NCBI GenBank assembly: GCA_015680685.1
Contig: MNCI01022611.1
Location: forward strand, 1,945,514 to 1,997,801
Reading direction: 5' to 3'
From: Gnetum montanum
Taxonomy: Eukaryota; Streptophyta; Gnetopsida; Gnetales; Gnetaceae
DNA: 52,288 bases
This document shows positions 22,025 through 33,246 of this stretch, one piece after another. The notes beneath the pieces were generated by a model. That model was not told where the DNA came from and searched no databases. It was given only the letters and a program-made list of their open reading frames with translations. The translations under genes and the position numbers were made by a program. Within the stretch, counting starts at the first letter, position 1. The number at the start of each line of letters is the position of its first letter.

Positions 22025-23030
22025 TGATGAGACATGATATCGCATGGGTCGCGATATCGCGTACGTGATATCGCAACCGCTGTGATATCGCATCCCATGT
22101 GATATCATGTCGTCCCCTACGATATCGTGTATGCGATATCGTGGTGTGCTGTCATATCTATAAATAAGAGGCAGCTCTTCCTTGTTTCCTCATCCTAGGC
22201 TAGAAGTAGGGAAACTCTGGCAGATTGATCACTCCAGAGATAGAATATTTTCCATGTGCCCGCAGTAGGAGTCCTAAAGTGAACAAATCTTTATTCGAGC
22301 AACATTGTACCTGAACACAAGTTGTGTATGGCAATAAAGATGAACTTCCTGGATAAACCTTGTAGTGCATGGAATAAGATTTTATTTAATGTTATTTATT
22401 ACTTTCTCTCTCACCCTTCTCTCCTAGTAATGCGGAATGAGTATGACTTGATTATGAGCATCTAAGCGTGACTACTTGGTAACCTAGTGGCGTACCTAAG
22501 ACCTGCGCTTGGTAATCGCAGTGGTAGTCATGCACTAGGATGTGTACGGATAATCAAGGAACGGATGCTCATTGCACTTAGGCTAGATTAGATTCTCTCA
22601 ACCCTTTCCTCCTAGTTAAGTGCCTCAGTACGACCACTTTGAGCACATGCATTACGTGTGGTGATCCCAGCAATGATTAGCGTTTGGTGGCCATAGTTGC
22701 ATCGGTTCAGGGTGTGTACAGTAAGTGGGAACAGATGCTGATGCTAGGTAATTTAGACTTAGTTCATTAGTTAGAGTTAGTCATTAGTTTCTCAACCCTT
22801 CAACCTGTTAGCATAGAATACATAAAACATAAAAAGCTATAAAAATCATATACCTCGGACTTAGTTAACCATACACTGTGACAACTACAAGTAAGTCTGG
22901 GAAGACAACGAATGATTAACCCTAAGTGTTCCATGGGGCGTGTAGGAACTTAGTCTGCGAAGTTCGACCAGATCGCGCTTGCTATGCTCATTTCATATGG
23001 TTGAGTGTAGGGGTACCTCGCCCCTCATCA
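22025..23030 (+). repeat. Element C 5' LTR
   Basis: It starts TGATGAGACATG and ends CCCCTCATCA, with the 7-bp terminal inverted repeat TGATGAG/CTCATCA. U3 carries seven GATATC palindromes, a TATA box (TATAAATA) is at 22159-22166, and R/U5 follows with AACAAATCTTTATTCGAGCA. B, H and I belong to the same broader family but lack part of its U5. Confidence 0.92.
22036..22140 (+). promoter_or_regulatory. GATATC palindrome array in U3 of C
   Basis: GATATC starts at 22036, 22053, 22067, 22084, 22101, 22121 and 22135, giving spacings of 17, 14, 17, 17, 20 and 14 bp; several copies extend to the 10-bp palindrome GCGATATCGC. The array lies directly upstream of the TATA box, the usual place of LTR enhancers. 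The 3' LTR has the same array with CG changed to TG or CA at many sites, as expected from methylated cytosine decay. The role as protein-binding sites is inference. Confidence 0.75.
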
Positions 23031-23049
23031 TTGGTGCCGTTGCCAGGGA
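23031..23049 (+). other. Element C primer binding site (tRNA-Asp type)
   Basis: TTGGTGCCGTTGCCAGGGA directly follows the LTR and is close to the plant tRNA-Asp type site TGGCGCCGTTGCCGGGGA. Confidence 0.85.
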
Positions 23050-23178
23050 CTAAGTGTTTGTGCGTTGAATAGAACATAAAGGATATCACTCACATCGTTG
23101 GCAGCCTAAACAAACCTTCGGGTTAATTAATTAAACAAGAATTTATATAACGGTGAAATAGCACACCAATAAATCAAA

Positions 23179-25263
23179 ATGTCTTCTTCTCACAAAAGTA
23201 ATTCACCACCTAGGACTAATACTAGAGATAGTCGGCAACATAAAACACATAACCAAAATTAGCCAAGTCCTAAACAATACAAGATAGTATTCTATACTCA
23301 TCCCGATGAGTATATCCCCAACTTTACTTTTATTCTTCATCAAGATGAACAGATGCACTGGAGAGACTTGCAAGGTAACATTGTGTTACCTCCAGATCGA
23401 TCAATCCCAAACATGCTTCTCCATGCTTTGGCACAGATTGGCATGACAGAATTATATGTAGAATACGTTGTGGAAGACTTTGATTTAAGGGATTACTATC
23501 CCACAGCTTTGCAACATATGAGGGACTCAAGGTAGGAGAGCCAGCATACACTGTTGAAGGGTAAAGGCCCGCACGACCTTAACAGAATAGGAGATGAGAA
23601 ACCCATTATCACGGGTTCTCTAACAAATGATGTTCCCCCTCCTAATGATGGTGAGAAGGTTGGATATCAGAAACTACGATCAACAATACATAACCCTGGT
23701 TCTGATGCCTATGAACACCAATTGTTCACAGAGGGAACAACAACAAAAGACAAGGATGGACACTTAGATCGTCATCATGATCGGGGCTGAAGCCACAGAA
23801 GAGAAGGTAGGAAACATCACCATGGCGATGGGTTTTCTTCTTCTTCCCCTTCTTCACATCATTCACCCTCTCCTTCCACCTCTGGGAGCAATCATAGGGA
23901 GCATAACGGAGAGGATAAAGGTAAGAAAAATGAGAGACCTCGACGAGAGAATCGAGAGAGAGGACAAAGACATGAAAAAAAAATAGACATCACAGGCATC
24001 ATGAAAGAGATGATCATGACAAACCCCTACTTGCAACCCAAAGTATGCTCGATATAATGAAGGTAGTTAGGATACTAACAAGGCATTTAAAAGATAGTTG
24101 GATCAAATGCTTAGACATGAATAACATCCCATGCTTTGAAGGGGGATACAACGCTGATCCGCAGCATCATTTACAGGCATTCCACGATGCTTGTGCCTTG
24201 CAGAACATAGAAAACGAGTGGCAAGAACTTAAGTTGTTTCCAAGGATACTCATTAAAGAAGCAGAGAGTTTTTACCAGTCCTTAGAACTGGAAACCATCA
24301 AGAGGTGGAGTACGATGTTAGAACTCTTCAACGATAAGTATCAAATGTACTCCAGAGTGTCTAATTTGCATAAGAAGATCCAAGGATGGAAGCAAGGTAA
24401 TCACAAACCCTTGGATGCTATACTACACATTGTTATATCATTTCCCGGGCCATGGTTACGCACAGTGGGATCAACTTCGCCACATCGTAGATGGGCTCAT
24501 ACATGAGATGAGGAGAACCCTTGGGACTTATGCCCAAGGGATACTATCAGAACTTAGAGCCCATGATGTTCATCGCTTGTTGAAACAAGTAGCAAAAGAA
24601 GAAGGTGAACTATGCAAAAAGGAAAGTGCAGAAGAATACAACTATGATCCCTCCCTTCGGAAGAAGGGAGTGAAATTTTGTGATGAAGAGGATGAGTCAC
24701 CACTCAAAGAGTTGGTGAACAGAAAAACCTTGCTGATTCAAAAATTAACAACGGAAGTATCAGCTAAGATGGATCAATTGTGGGATTCCTTAGACTCCAG
24801 ACTTGAAACTATCTTGAAAATTGTAGAAGAGTCTAAGGAGGAACGAAGTAGTGACAAAGATAAGACAAAGCAGAGAAATTCAGGCCTTACACATAACAAG
24901 GGTAAGGGGAAAATTACTATCTTCGATGAAGTTTTGGATTTAGAAACAGACAATGATGGTGGATGTAACATCTACCATTATGATCATCCCAAGGGATGTT
25001 GTCCAATCATCTCACATCTACAAGAGTCTAGGGTGTGTGCACTTAATCCAAGACTCAACCAACGACAAACACCCCGAAGGTTACCTTATCCTCAAGGTAA
25101 TCCAAGGCAGTTCCACCAACCATTAATGTACTATCCAAGTGGAACTCCACCACAACCCATCGAAAAAAATCAGCAGTGGCAATACCCACAGTCATGGGGG
25201 ATGCCATCGTCGAAACAACAATACCCTTACTGGAAACCTGATCCTTATGGCTATTATGTGTAG
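23179..25263 (+). pseudogene. Element C gag, nearly open
   Basis: Gag begins at ATG 23179 (MSSSHKSNS...). The first frame runs to about 23930 with stops at 23263, 23533 and 23787 and contains HPDEYIPNFTF and a Ser/His-rich linker. A shifted frame (24045-24506) holds the capsid segment KCLDMNNIPCFEGGYNADPQ and FHDACALQNIENEWQELKLF. After one more frameshift near 24420 the third frame (24415-25263) continues with WDQLRHIVDGLIHEMRRT, an acidic coiled-coil-like stretch and the Cys/His segment CNIYHYDHPKGCC, a possible metal-binding knuckle. It ends in a Pro/Gln/Tyr-rich tail and TAG at 25261. The PR frame continues in the same phase, so only this stop separates them. Confidence 0.8.
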
Positions 25264-26196
25264 CAGCCGATTTCTCTAAGTGATTCTATGAGTCACATAA
25301 CTCCCCAACCTCACTACCAAGTTCGGGAGTACTTTAGGAGGATTCCTTCTCCTCTAGGAGGCACCCCACATACTTACCATCCTCCAACTCCATCCGCACC
25401 TCTTCCACTAGTAGTTCCCACAACACCTCCTACTCCAACAATGCAAGGGGAACTCCGTACTCAATCACAGCAACATAACGGTACGAGAGATGTAAACATT
25501 CAACCCACTACTGGTTCTGATAACTATAAAAAGAGAAGACCTTTCTTTAGAACCAAAATCCCAAACAAGCTCTCACAACAAGCGGTTGAGTCTAGGTACA
25601 CTCCTCCACCATCTAACACTTTAGAGCACCCTTCAGTCCAACATAGATGTACACATACGGTTATGTTAACGCATACTGTAACCGATTGGATCAAGGTAGG
25701 CCACCTTCCCAGGAAACTATCTGACCTTGTGAGTCCCTTAATCTATTTACAAATTGCTGGGAATGCACCACATAAGGCTCTTCTTGACTTAGTTTTCGAG
25801 GTCAACCTAATTTCACGAGAGATGTATCAAGCCTGGAACCTGTCCCAACTTAAGAAGAGCAACATCCAACTTGAGCTGGAAGACCAGTCCATCACCATTC
25901 CCTTGGGATTGGTGGAGGACATTGTTACCACTGTGTGTGGTTGGTCCTACCCAGCTGATTTCCTGGTGATTAAAGTTAATAACAATGAAGGGGACTTCCC
26001 AATTATAATGGGAAGGGCATGGCTAAGCACAATAGATGTATGCCTTAGGATCCACGATCTTTCCTTGGAGATATCTAAGGTAAATATTTATGAAAAGATC
26101 AAGAATAATCAAGTTCCATGCATCACATATAGTGATTCATCGGGTGATGACATGGAGGAAATGCCTCCATGTAACAGGTGTGATCTTGAACTTTGA
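25264..26196 (+). pseudogene. Element C protease, open frame of about 300 codons
   Basis: The frame is in phase with the last gag frame. A Pro-rich, Thr-rich N-terminal linker (to about 25620) precedes the retropepsin-like domain: LIYLQIAGN, then ALLDLVFEVNLIS where family members have D-x-G-A-S-x-N-x-[IM], the flap segment ITIPLGLVEDIVTT, and FPIIMGRAWLSTIDV. The catalytic Asp is kept but Gly of the triad is Val (D-L-V), so it is probably inactive. It ends at a TGA at 26194-26196. It is longer than a minimal protease because the spacer is included. Confidence 0.75.
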
Positions 26197-28441
26197 AACA
26201 AAGATGCCTATATGTAGCAACCACACAACAAGTAGTAGACATCCCATGGTTGATAGCTACTCAAAAGAGCAAACAAATATGCATGGAACGAACCAAGGAG
26301 ACAAAACATTCCAATAATGAAGGCATAGCCATGTTGGAATATGAGCGTCGCCAACTCCCACCCCTCAACCTAAGATCATCAATTGGGAGGAGTTGGGCAC
26401 TTCTATGAAATGCAAATAGACATTCATTATTTCAGATCTTTTCCTTGCAATTTAGTCATGGGGGAGATGGCCACCTATGCTAATCATATGGGGGCCCTCA
26501 GTTCTTTTTAAGTTTTTGTTTTACAACATTTTTGTTTTACAAGTTTTTTTCTTACACATTTTTGTTTTACACGTTTTTGTTTTACAAATTTATTTAACAT
26601 TTCTTGTTTTTGTTTTACAACTTTCTTTAACTTTTCTACTTTTTGTTTTGCAACATCATTATTCTTTTCCATTTTTGTGTGTGTTTGCATGTGTGATCCA
26701 CCCTATAAGTTTGTCACCCAATAAGTGTTCTTCGTGATGGTATGAATTGTTTTCATGTTAATTGCTAATGTTTGGTTTTTACCTTTAAGTCACGATGTTG
26801 ATACTAAGGTATGTTTCTTTTGATATGACAGGTAATGAGTTTACTTCAGCTATCCATCCACTAGTTTCTATGGTCTCTCTTGGCTTGGAAATGTACAGTC
26901 CTCCTTCATAATAAGAACTTTAATGAATCAGTGACTAGGCACTTCTCAAACTAGGGAAGGACTCAAGGTTTGAAAAGGGTGTGACTTCAAGGGAACTTGA
27001 TACTTTTATGTTGGCCATTCTCTTGGGTGCTTAAATGTTTTCTTATTGGGTTTTCTCGCCATTCCGATGTTACCCAATTATCGAAAGCTGAGACAATAAA
27101 AATAACAAAGTCTTTGCATGGTGTGGTTCACATGCATAAAAACACAAAACACAAAACAAAAAAAAAAAGAAGCAAAGTGAGAATTCAAGGAACACCCCTT
27201 AGACAAAATAATTCCTTGGGCTACAAGCACTGGTTATGGAACCAAAAATGTTCCCTCTAACTAAGGCCCTTCTTGCTTCCCATTTTCTTCTCCTTGTTTC
27301 ATCGGAATGGTGGTAACTCTTGTGGGAAGCATTCTTGTTATTCAAGGGGATGGACTAGCCGGATGCATTGATGCGAAGTCACTGGATGTGGTTGGTTTGA
27401 GGCCAGAGTTGGAATGAGATTTTCCAAGTCACATTAATCATGAAACACACAAGGGGCTATACACCACCTTGTTCTTGGGATTCCATTCCATTCCATTCTC
27501 TTCTCTCCATCCTTCTCTCCATCATTGCCGGTTGTATCATTAGTGTATATTTTGGTTGATGCATTGTTTTCTTTTTGGTAAATTCTTATGGTTAAAACTT
27601 TAACTCTTGTTCCAATTAACATTCCCAGAGCCTATGAACTCTTTGAATGTGGGTTTGTCAAGGCATTAAGGACATGAGCCTACTTTGGGTAGGACCCACT
27701 GACATTCCTCTTTGGTGCAGTAGTTAAATTATTTTCCCTAAAATTTTTGCAATTAATTTTATTTTGCCATTTCCATCTTGACATCCATTTCATCAATGCC
27801 ATAGTTGTTCCTTTTATCTATCTTTCTTACTCCTTTCATTTCTCCATTCTAATGCTACCGAAGGTTCGCGATTAGTCATGGGGGTATGAAGCCTGATTTT
27901 TTCGATTTTCTCCTAGCCCCGATTTTTTTCAATTTTTTCCTAACCCCTACACCTTTGGTAGTCATCATTAATACATCTCTAGATCCGCAATAAACCATAC
28001 CTCAACCTAGCCAATGGACTTACACCAAAGCAAGGTATTAATTACATGATGATTCATTTACCCTTGCTAATATAAGATTGTGTTATATGTGCATATGGTG
28101 ATCATACAACAACAGATTGGATCTGGAGCAAACACTTGGAATGGAGCAGTGCTAGAAGCAGGTATGTAAGGAGTAAGATCGATGACATGCTTACGGATGG
28201 ACAACAAAAGGGGCAATCTTGGCGTTGGCAGCAGCAGCACTTCTTTCTCTCTTCTCTCTCAGCTACCAACTAAGGTCTGATGTCAATGTAATAAGGTGTT
28301 CACTCTTGTTGTCATGAACACTAGTTTTGTCAAGTCTTGTAATGATGATTCATTCACATGTCATCCCATTAGTTCCATTCACCCCAATAATCCCATACCT
28401 TCCCAATATTTTGTAAGGAACTTGAGGATGAGTTTTCATTT
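26197..28441 (+). other. Element C deletion junction and 3' noncoding region
   Basis: Immediately after PR the text passes, near 26330-26440, into AGTCATGGGGGAGATGG (26455), which in element A lies after integrase. The RT-RH-IN block of about 3 kb is therefore deleted. A T-rich stretch with about eight TTTTGTTTTAC-like units lies at 26510-26660. Blocks shared with A and F are at 27110-27290 and 27660-27710. No coding sequence is apparent. Confidence 0.75.
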
Positions 28442-28454
28442 AGTCATGGGGGTA
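28442..28454 (+). other. Element C polypurine tract
   Basis: AGTCATGGGGGTA directly before the 3' LTR. Confidence 0.8.
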
Positions 28455-29440
28455 TGATGAGACACGATATTGCATGGGACGCGATATGTATGTGATATCA
28501 CAGCCTCCATGATATCATGTCATCCCCTGAGATATCGTATACGTGATATCGTGGTGCACCGTCATATCTATAAATAAGAGGCAGCTCTCCCTTGTTTTCT
28601 CATCCTAGGCTAGAAGTAGGGAAAATCTGGTAGATTGATCACTCCAAAGATAGAATATTTTCCATGTGCCCGCAGTAGGAGTCCTAAAGTGAACAAATCT
28701 TTATTCGAGCAACATTGTACCTGAACACAAGTTGTGTATGGCAATAAAGATGAACTTCCTAGATAAACCTTGTAGTGCATGGAATAGGATTTTATTTAAT
28801 GTTATTTATTTCTTTCTCTCTCATCCTTCTCTCCTAGTAATGCAGAATGAGTATGACTTGATTACGAGCATCTAAGTGTGACTACTTGTTAACCTAGTGG
28901 CATACCTAAGACCTACGCTTGCTAATCCTAGTGGTAGTCGTGCACCAGGATGTGTATGGATAATCAAGGAATGGATGCTCATCGCACTTAGGCTACATTA
29001 GATTGTCTCAATCCTTTCCTCCTAGTTAAGTGCCTCAGTACGACCACTTCGAGCACGTGCATTACACGTGGTGATCCCAGCAATGATTAGCATTTGGTAG
29101 CCATGGTTGCATCAGTTCAGGGTGTGTATGATAAGTGGGAACGGATGCTAATGCTAGGTAATTTAGACTTAGTTCATTAGTTAGAGTTAGTCATTAGTTT
29201 CTCAACCCTTCACCTTGTTAGCATAGGAGACATAAAACATAAAAAGCTATAAAAATCATATACCTCTGACTTACTTAACCATACACTGTAACAACTACAA
29301 ATAAGTCTAGGAAGATAACGAATGATTAACCCTAAGTGTTCCATGGGGTGTGTAGGCACTTAGTCTATGGAGTTCGACCAGATCGCGCATGCTACTCTTG
29401 TTTCATATGGTTGAGTATAGGGGTACCTTGCCACTCATTA
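28455..29440 (+). repeat. Element C 3' LTR
   Basis: It starts TGATGAGACACG and ends CCACTCATTA, the final CA having changed to TA. TATA box at 28569-28576. It is 20 bp shorter than the 5' copy, mainly in the U3 palindrome array. Confidence 0.9.
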
Positions 29441-29445
29441 GAAGA
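29441..29445. other. Target site duplication of element C, right copy
   Basis: GAAGA, identical to 22020-22024. Confidence 0.9.
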
Positions 29446-31338
29446 GGCTCAAACTATCATAAATTTCTACCTAACCATGGAATCCTAGTTGTTTTGAAAC
29501 CTTAAATAATGGATTAAAAGATAATTTTCCATAATGAAAAAGTTAAATCTAACCATTCCATTGCATTTGGAAGGTTTAATTCTATTGGAATTTATTTTTT
29601 TTGGTCAAAAATAGACTTCAAATTCAAAAGTTAAGGTCATTTTAAGTTGAAAAAACATACATAATTTTTGAGACTTTCTAAGAGGTCACCCATCCCAAGT
29701 CTACTTCAAGATGAGCATGCTTAATTATGAAATTTTTATCCTAGTTGTCACCAAGGTTCTAAATTCTAATTTTGAATATTATTTTTATGCATTCTTGATT
29801 TAAAAAAATGACTTGATGATGGGAAATTTGAATTTTCTATCATCTGATGGGAATTTTAGATTTTCCATTAGTTGACAAAAAATTCAAAATTTCCATTAGT
29901 TGATAGAAAATTCAAAATTTCTAACAAATGACATAATTTTCCATCGCATAGTAGATTGTGATGGTGGCAGGAATGGCCATGGTGGCATGCTGGAAGTAGC
30001 TTTAGAGTAGAGTGAGAAATGTTAGCAGCCAAGTAGAGGAGTACGATGATGAGGTAGAGGACTCTGACTACCTTTTTTATCATTGGGTGGTAGTGTTGTT
30101 TTTGCCATCAAAGGGCCAACATGGTTGAGTGATTTGTAGAGGGCTTGCATGGCCCTTGAGGTTTACCTATCAATCATAGTATCATAAAAAGTGAGCATTA
30201 GATTTATCATATCATTAATTAACTTAAGTTAATACTCCCTCTTTACTACCACTAATATTCTTGCTTATTCTTTTACAAATACATAAAGGAAAGAAGTCTT
30301 TGAGTACAGTATTAGCGAACTATTGAAGGATTCCTCTCAGATATTCCATCATTCTACAAGCAACATCAAGGATTTCAACCATTAACAACATGACCCCAAA
30401 GCGTTAGGCTTCTTCTCTAGCTCCATCTTAACTTCAAGCTCTTTCTACTTCTTCAAGTAGCTTCCAATTGGTTACTATATTTTGCACAAAATAATGTAAT
30501 CTCTACTTCCAATTATGTGTGTAGTTTACTTGGGAAGGAGGACTTTCAGTACCTTACAACTTCAAGATTATCTGAATTACTTGTCTTCACTATTCTCAAG
30601 CTATCATATTACAAAGGCTTAATCATGGAATGGTATGATCAGTATAATAAAAGTAAAAGTAAAAGTTCCCAGTTAATTTTTGGAAAAATATCCATCATTT
30701 TCACTGATATTTGAATAGGCTTACATTTTCATTGAGGGGAGGATCCTTTAATTCCATTAATTTTCTTCCCTAAATTGAAATTATTTTTCCAAACAGATTT
30801 ATTTGATTATGTTATTAATTCTACTATCTACAAAAGACAATTTCTTTGTGGAGATTTCATCAATGAAATTCACTTTAAAGTATGTAAACTTATCCATAGT
30901 AAGGTTTTGTGGCATCAACACCAATCCTATGTTAATGCCTATTCCATTTACATACTTCATGTTTATGATTGGTCATTATCTTATTTTTTATCCTATATAA
31001 TGTCATGAATGAATTTTTTGTTGCCTTGCAATATCCTACTGAACCTTGTATCATATGTTACGTACCATTGATCATGTGTTTAATCCTAAGTTACAATCAT
31101 CCAACTGAATGTTTTAGTCATTACAATCCTCATTTATGTCTTGAGTTTCTTAAAGAGGATAAAGTTATAAGGAGTAAGATCAATGGTACCAATAGAGGTC
31201 AAATGGCTTTGTAGTAGATTCAACATCAAGAAGGAACTAGTGAGGTGTTTGTGTGTGTGTGTGTGTATACATATACGGTATCTCCTTCTTATTGCTTATG
31301 TCCTTTTTATATGTTTGACTATGTAATCTAGGTTGCAG
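29446..31338. other. Leader region of element E, no recognisable gene
   Basis: AT-rich sequence between the C insertion and the exon-like segments. Around 29820-29935 it has imperfect repeats of TTTTCCATTAGTTGA / AAATTCAAAATTTC that can pair. Short open stretches at 30517-31008 (plus) have plant-exon-like composition, for instance LWHQHQSYVNAYSIY near 30909-30953, but no family I know. A GT microsatellite lies at 31247-31266 and a TATG/TACG run at 31427-31450. Confidence 0.5.
31247..31266. repeat. GT microsatellite
   Basis: About ten GT units followed by ATACATATAC. Confidence 0.85.
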
Positions 31339-32705
31339 AATGAACCAATTCAAGGTGCACAGGCTAAAGCTTCAACTTTTGGAAGGGTTTTGACTTAACA
31401 ACAAATCACACTAACTACTTCCAAGGTATATATATGTATGTATGTACGTAATAATAGCCTAGTTTATTATTTTACTTACTTTCTAATAAATTCCTTTTTA
31501 GAGAGGCCACAAATTGGGTAAGGTTCTAGTAGTCGAGTAGTTATAAGATAACAAATCCAACAACAAGGTCAACAACAAAATGCAAGATAGGATAAGGAAA
31601 AGAAATCACAGGTATGTTTTAATTATTTTAAGGTTTGAATACTTTCCTTTTCCTCTTGTTGTATGACATTGACCTTTTTGTAATGCAGATGTCTTTGGGT
31701 CTAAGGTACTTTATTTGAGAAATGGAGAGAGATGATACTATAGAAGTAATTTCTGAAAAAAATCCTATTCCTTCATCTCTCATTCTTCCATATAGACCAC
31801 CATGTGTATCATCTATTCCTACTACCCCCTATAAGAGGTTCCATTCCATAGGCAACATTAACATTAGCTCCTAGGTCTATTCTAGTAATTTCTTTTTTCT
31901 CTCTCTCAGATTCCCCCTATTTGATAGGATAGATAGTGGTAATTGCTAAAGAAGAACTCATGCTTCTTTGATGTCTCAGTCAATGAATTATTAGTAAAAA
32001 ACCCTACTCTATTTGTGAGAATTTATACCACACATGGGAGTCCCAATCATGCGACTTTAAAAAAGATTATGAAGTAGTACACGTTGGTGTTCCATCGTCT
32101 ATCCATCCAATTCTTAAGGATTCTTTGGAAGTTTTCAAGGATCTAGAGTAACTCTTAAGAGAATTGGAGAATGGCACATGTCTAGCTTGCCATTTGTAGG
32201 CCTATGAATGATTTTTTTCAAATTGAAAATGATCGACTTCAAGTGAGTGGTTCTTGTTCTTTTCTCTTCCACTTTTCTTCTTTCTATTAGATATTTTTTG
32301 TTCATAACTCATAATTTCAATCTTTTTTTTGTGTAGAGGAAAGAGAAAGAATGGAAAAAAGACATGGAGGATCGATTGATTCAAATGGAGATGTTGCACA
32401 TCCAACTAAAGGAAAATGAGGACTTAGTGGCTATAGCAAGAAGTGCCACTAAATACATCAAGCAATTATGTAATGGGTTGGTGGGATGCAAGGTGGTACT
32501 TAGTAAGAAGGATGTCACTGATGAAGAATGGGAAGCACAATTGAAGATAGTCTTAGATATCCTTGACTTATTCCATCAAAAAATGATCACTATTATTTTT
32601 CTTATTCCTTTTATTCCACATCTTCCCTATTCTTGTGTTTCACTTCTTCTTTTACATGTATTATTCTTGGATGTACTTTTGTTTTACACAATAATAATAA
32701 AATAA
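31339..32705 (+). pseudogene. Spliced-gene-like remnant, unknown product
   Basis: Plus-strand exon-like segments with good plant splice signals: acceptor GTTGCAG/ (31338), donor CCAAG/GTATAT (31425); acceptor TTTTTAGAG/ (31501), donor CACAG/GTATGT (31611); acceptor TTGTAATGCAG/ (31688); acceptor CTCTCTCTCAG/ (31909), donor TTCAA/GTGAGT (32242); acceptor TTTTTTGTGTAG/ (32336). The last exon is open in phase from 32337 to a stop near 32703, about 120 codons, and starts RKEKEWKKDMEDRLIQMEML, a charged, helix-prone stretch. Earlier exons contain stops, so the gene is decayed or its boundaries differ. It runs antisense to E and ends about 35 bp from the E PBS. It could be a captured host gene or the tail of a DNA transposon gene; I recognise no domain. 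Confidence 0.45.
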
Positions 32706-32740
32706 TATTTTCCTTCCACTTTGGCTCTTGAATTATGATT

Positions 32741-32753
32741 TTCTTTGATACCA
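32741..32753 (-). other. Element E primer binding site (iMet type)
   Basis: TGGTATCAAAGAA in minus sense lies 4 bases inside the 5' LTR; the first eight bases match iMet primer sites. Confidence 0.7.
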
Positions 32754-32757
32754 AATA

Positions 32758-33246
32758 TGACATCCCATTCTCGGATGCCATAAAAACATGTTCGTTCATC
32801 GCTTCATTCATCACATTCATAAGCATTATAATGGAAATATCATAAAATACTTGATAAATGAATAATTTATACATGAAATAGGAAATAAAAAAAGATAAAT
32901 AATTTATTAATAAGAGAGAGTACTATAACATCCTCTAGGTTATCTTTTCATGCCACTTAAGCCTTAGAGGCAATTTAACATTGCCACCACAATTAGGATG
33001 TCCAGCCGAAGGGGTGATTGGTCCTTTCCTTTTCTGCTTTACTCAACTCTTGTTACTTGCCTTCCTAGGCTCCACAACTTCATGTCAATACAACCTCTCA
33101 ACTAATCCTTAAATGACATAGGTCAAACCCATTTCCAAGGGATACATGAATAATTGTAACTCCTCATTATGAGGCATCCCTTCATTTGAAGGTTAATTAC
33201 ATTTTTACAATATGTTTCCATCCTTAACAAGGGATGGGACGTTACA
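32758..33246 (-). repeat. Element E 5' LTR
   Basis: A 489-bp copy of the LTR at 11275-11752, starting TGTAACGTCCC in minus sense at 33246 and ending ATGTCA at 32758. The PBS on its inner side marks it as a 5' LTR. The outer bases (ATGCC) do not match those beyond the other E end. Confidence 0.85.

Larger units (their letters stand above)
22025..29440 (+). mobile_element. Element C, young non-autonomous gypsy element (gag-PR only)
   Basis: A 7416-bp element flanked by a perfect 5-bp target duplication, GAAGA at 22020-22024 and 29441-29445, inserted in the leader of element E. It has LTRs of 1006 and 986 bp, a good tRNA-Asp PBS, gag and PR frames, a 2-kb 3' noncoding region and a PPT. RT, RNase H and integrase, which its relative A has between PR and the 3' region, are entirely absent. 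Over about 245 bp downstream of the TATA box I counted 8 differences between the LTRs (about 97% identity), so it inserted recently relative to D and G and must have used enzymes supplied in trans. Confidence 0.9.
11275..33246 (-). mobile_element. Element E, chromovirus-type gypsy element, split by D and C
   Basis: Minus-strand retrotransposon with the order (minus sense) 5' LTR 32758-33246, PBS, long leader 29446-32740, [C inserted], gag, PR, RT, RH, IN first part, [D inserted], IN end with chromodomain, PPT, 3' LTR 11275-11752. Removing D and C leaves roughly 9.2 kb. The LTR ends are TGTAAC and ATGTCA in minus sense. The chromodomain and iMet PBS place it among chromoviruses. The bases outside its ends differ (TGTTT left, ATGCC right) and belong to different host elements, so the two halves may derive from two copies. 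It is dead through many stops and active-site changes. Confidence 0.7.

Noticed and set aside
26477-26737. Hydrophobic protein of 86 codons
   Set aside because: It is a low-complexity translation of TTTTGTTTTAC-type repeats in the noncoding 3' region of C.
11275-33246. E as one simple insertion in one target
   Set aside because: The outer flanks belong to different elements (A and F) and the 5-bp flanks do not match.
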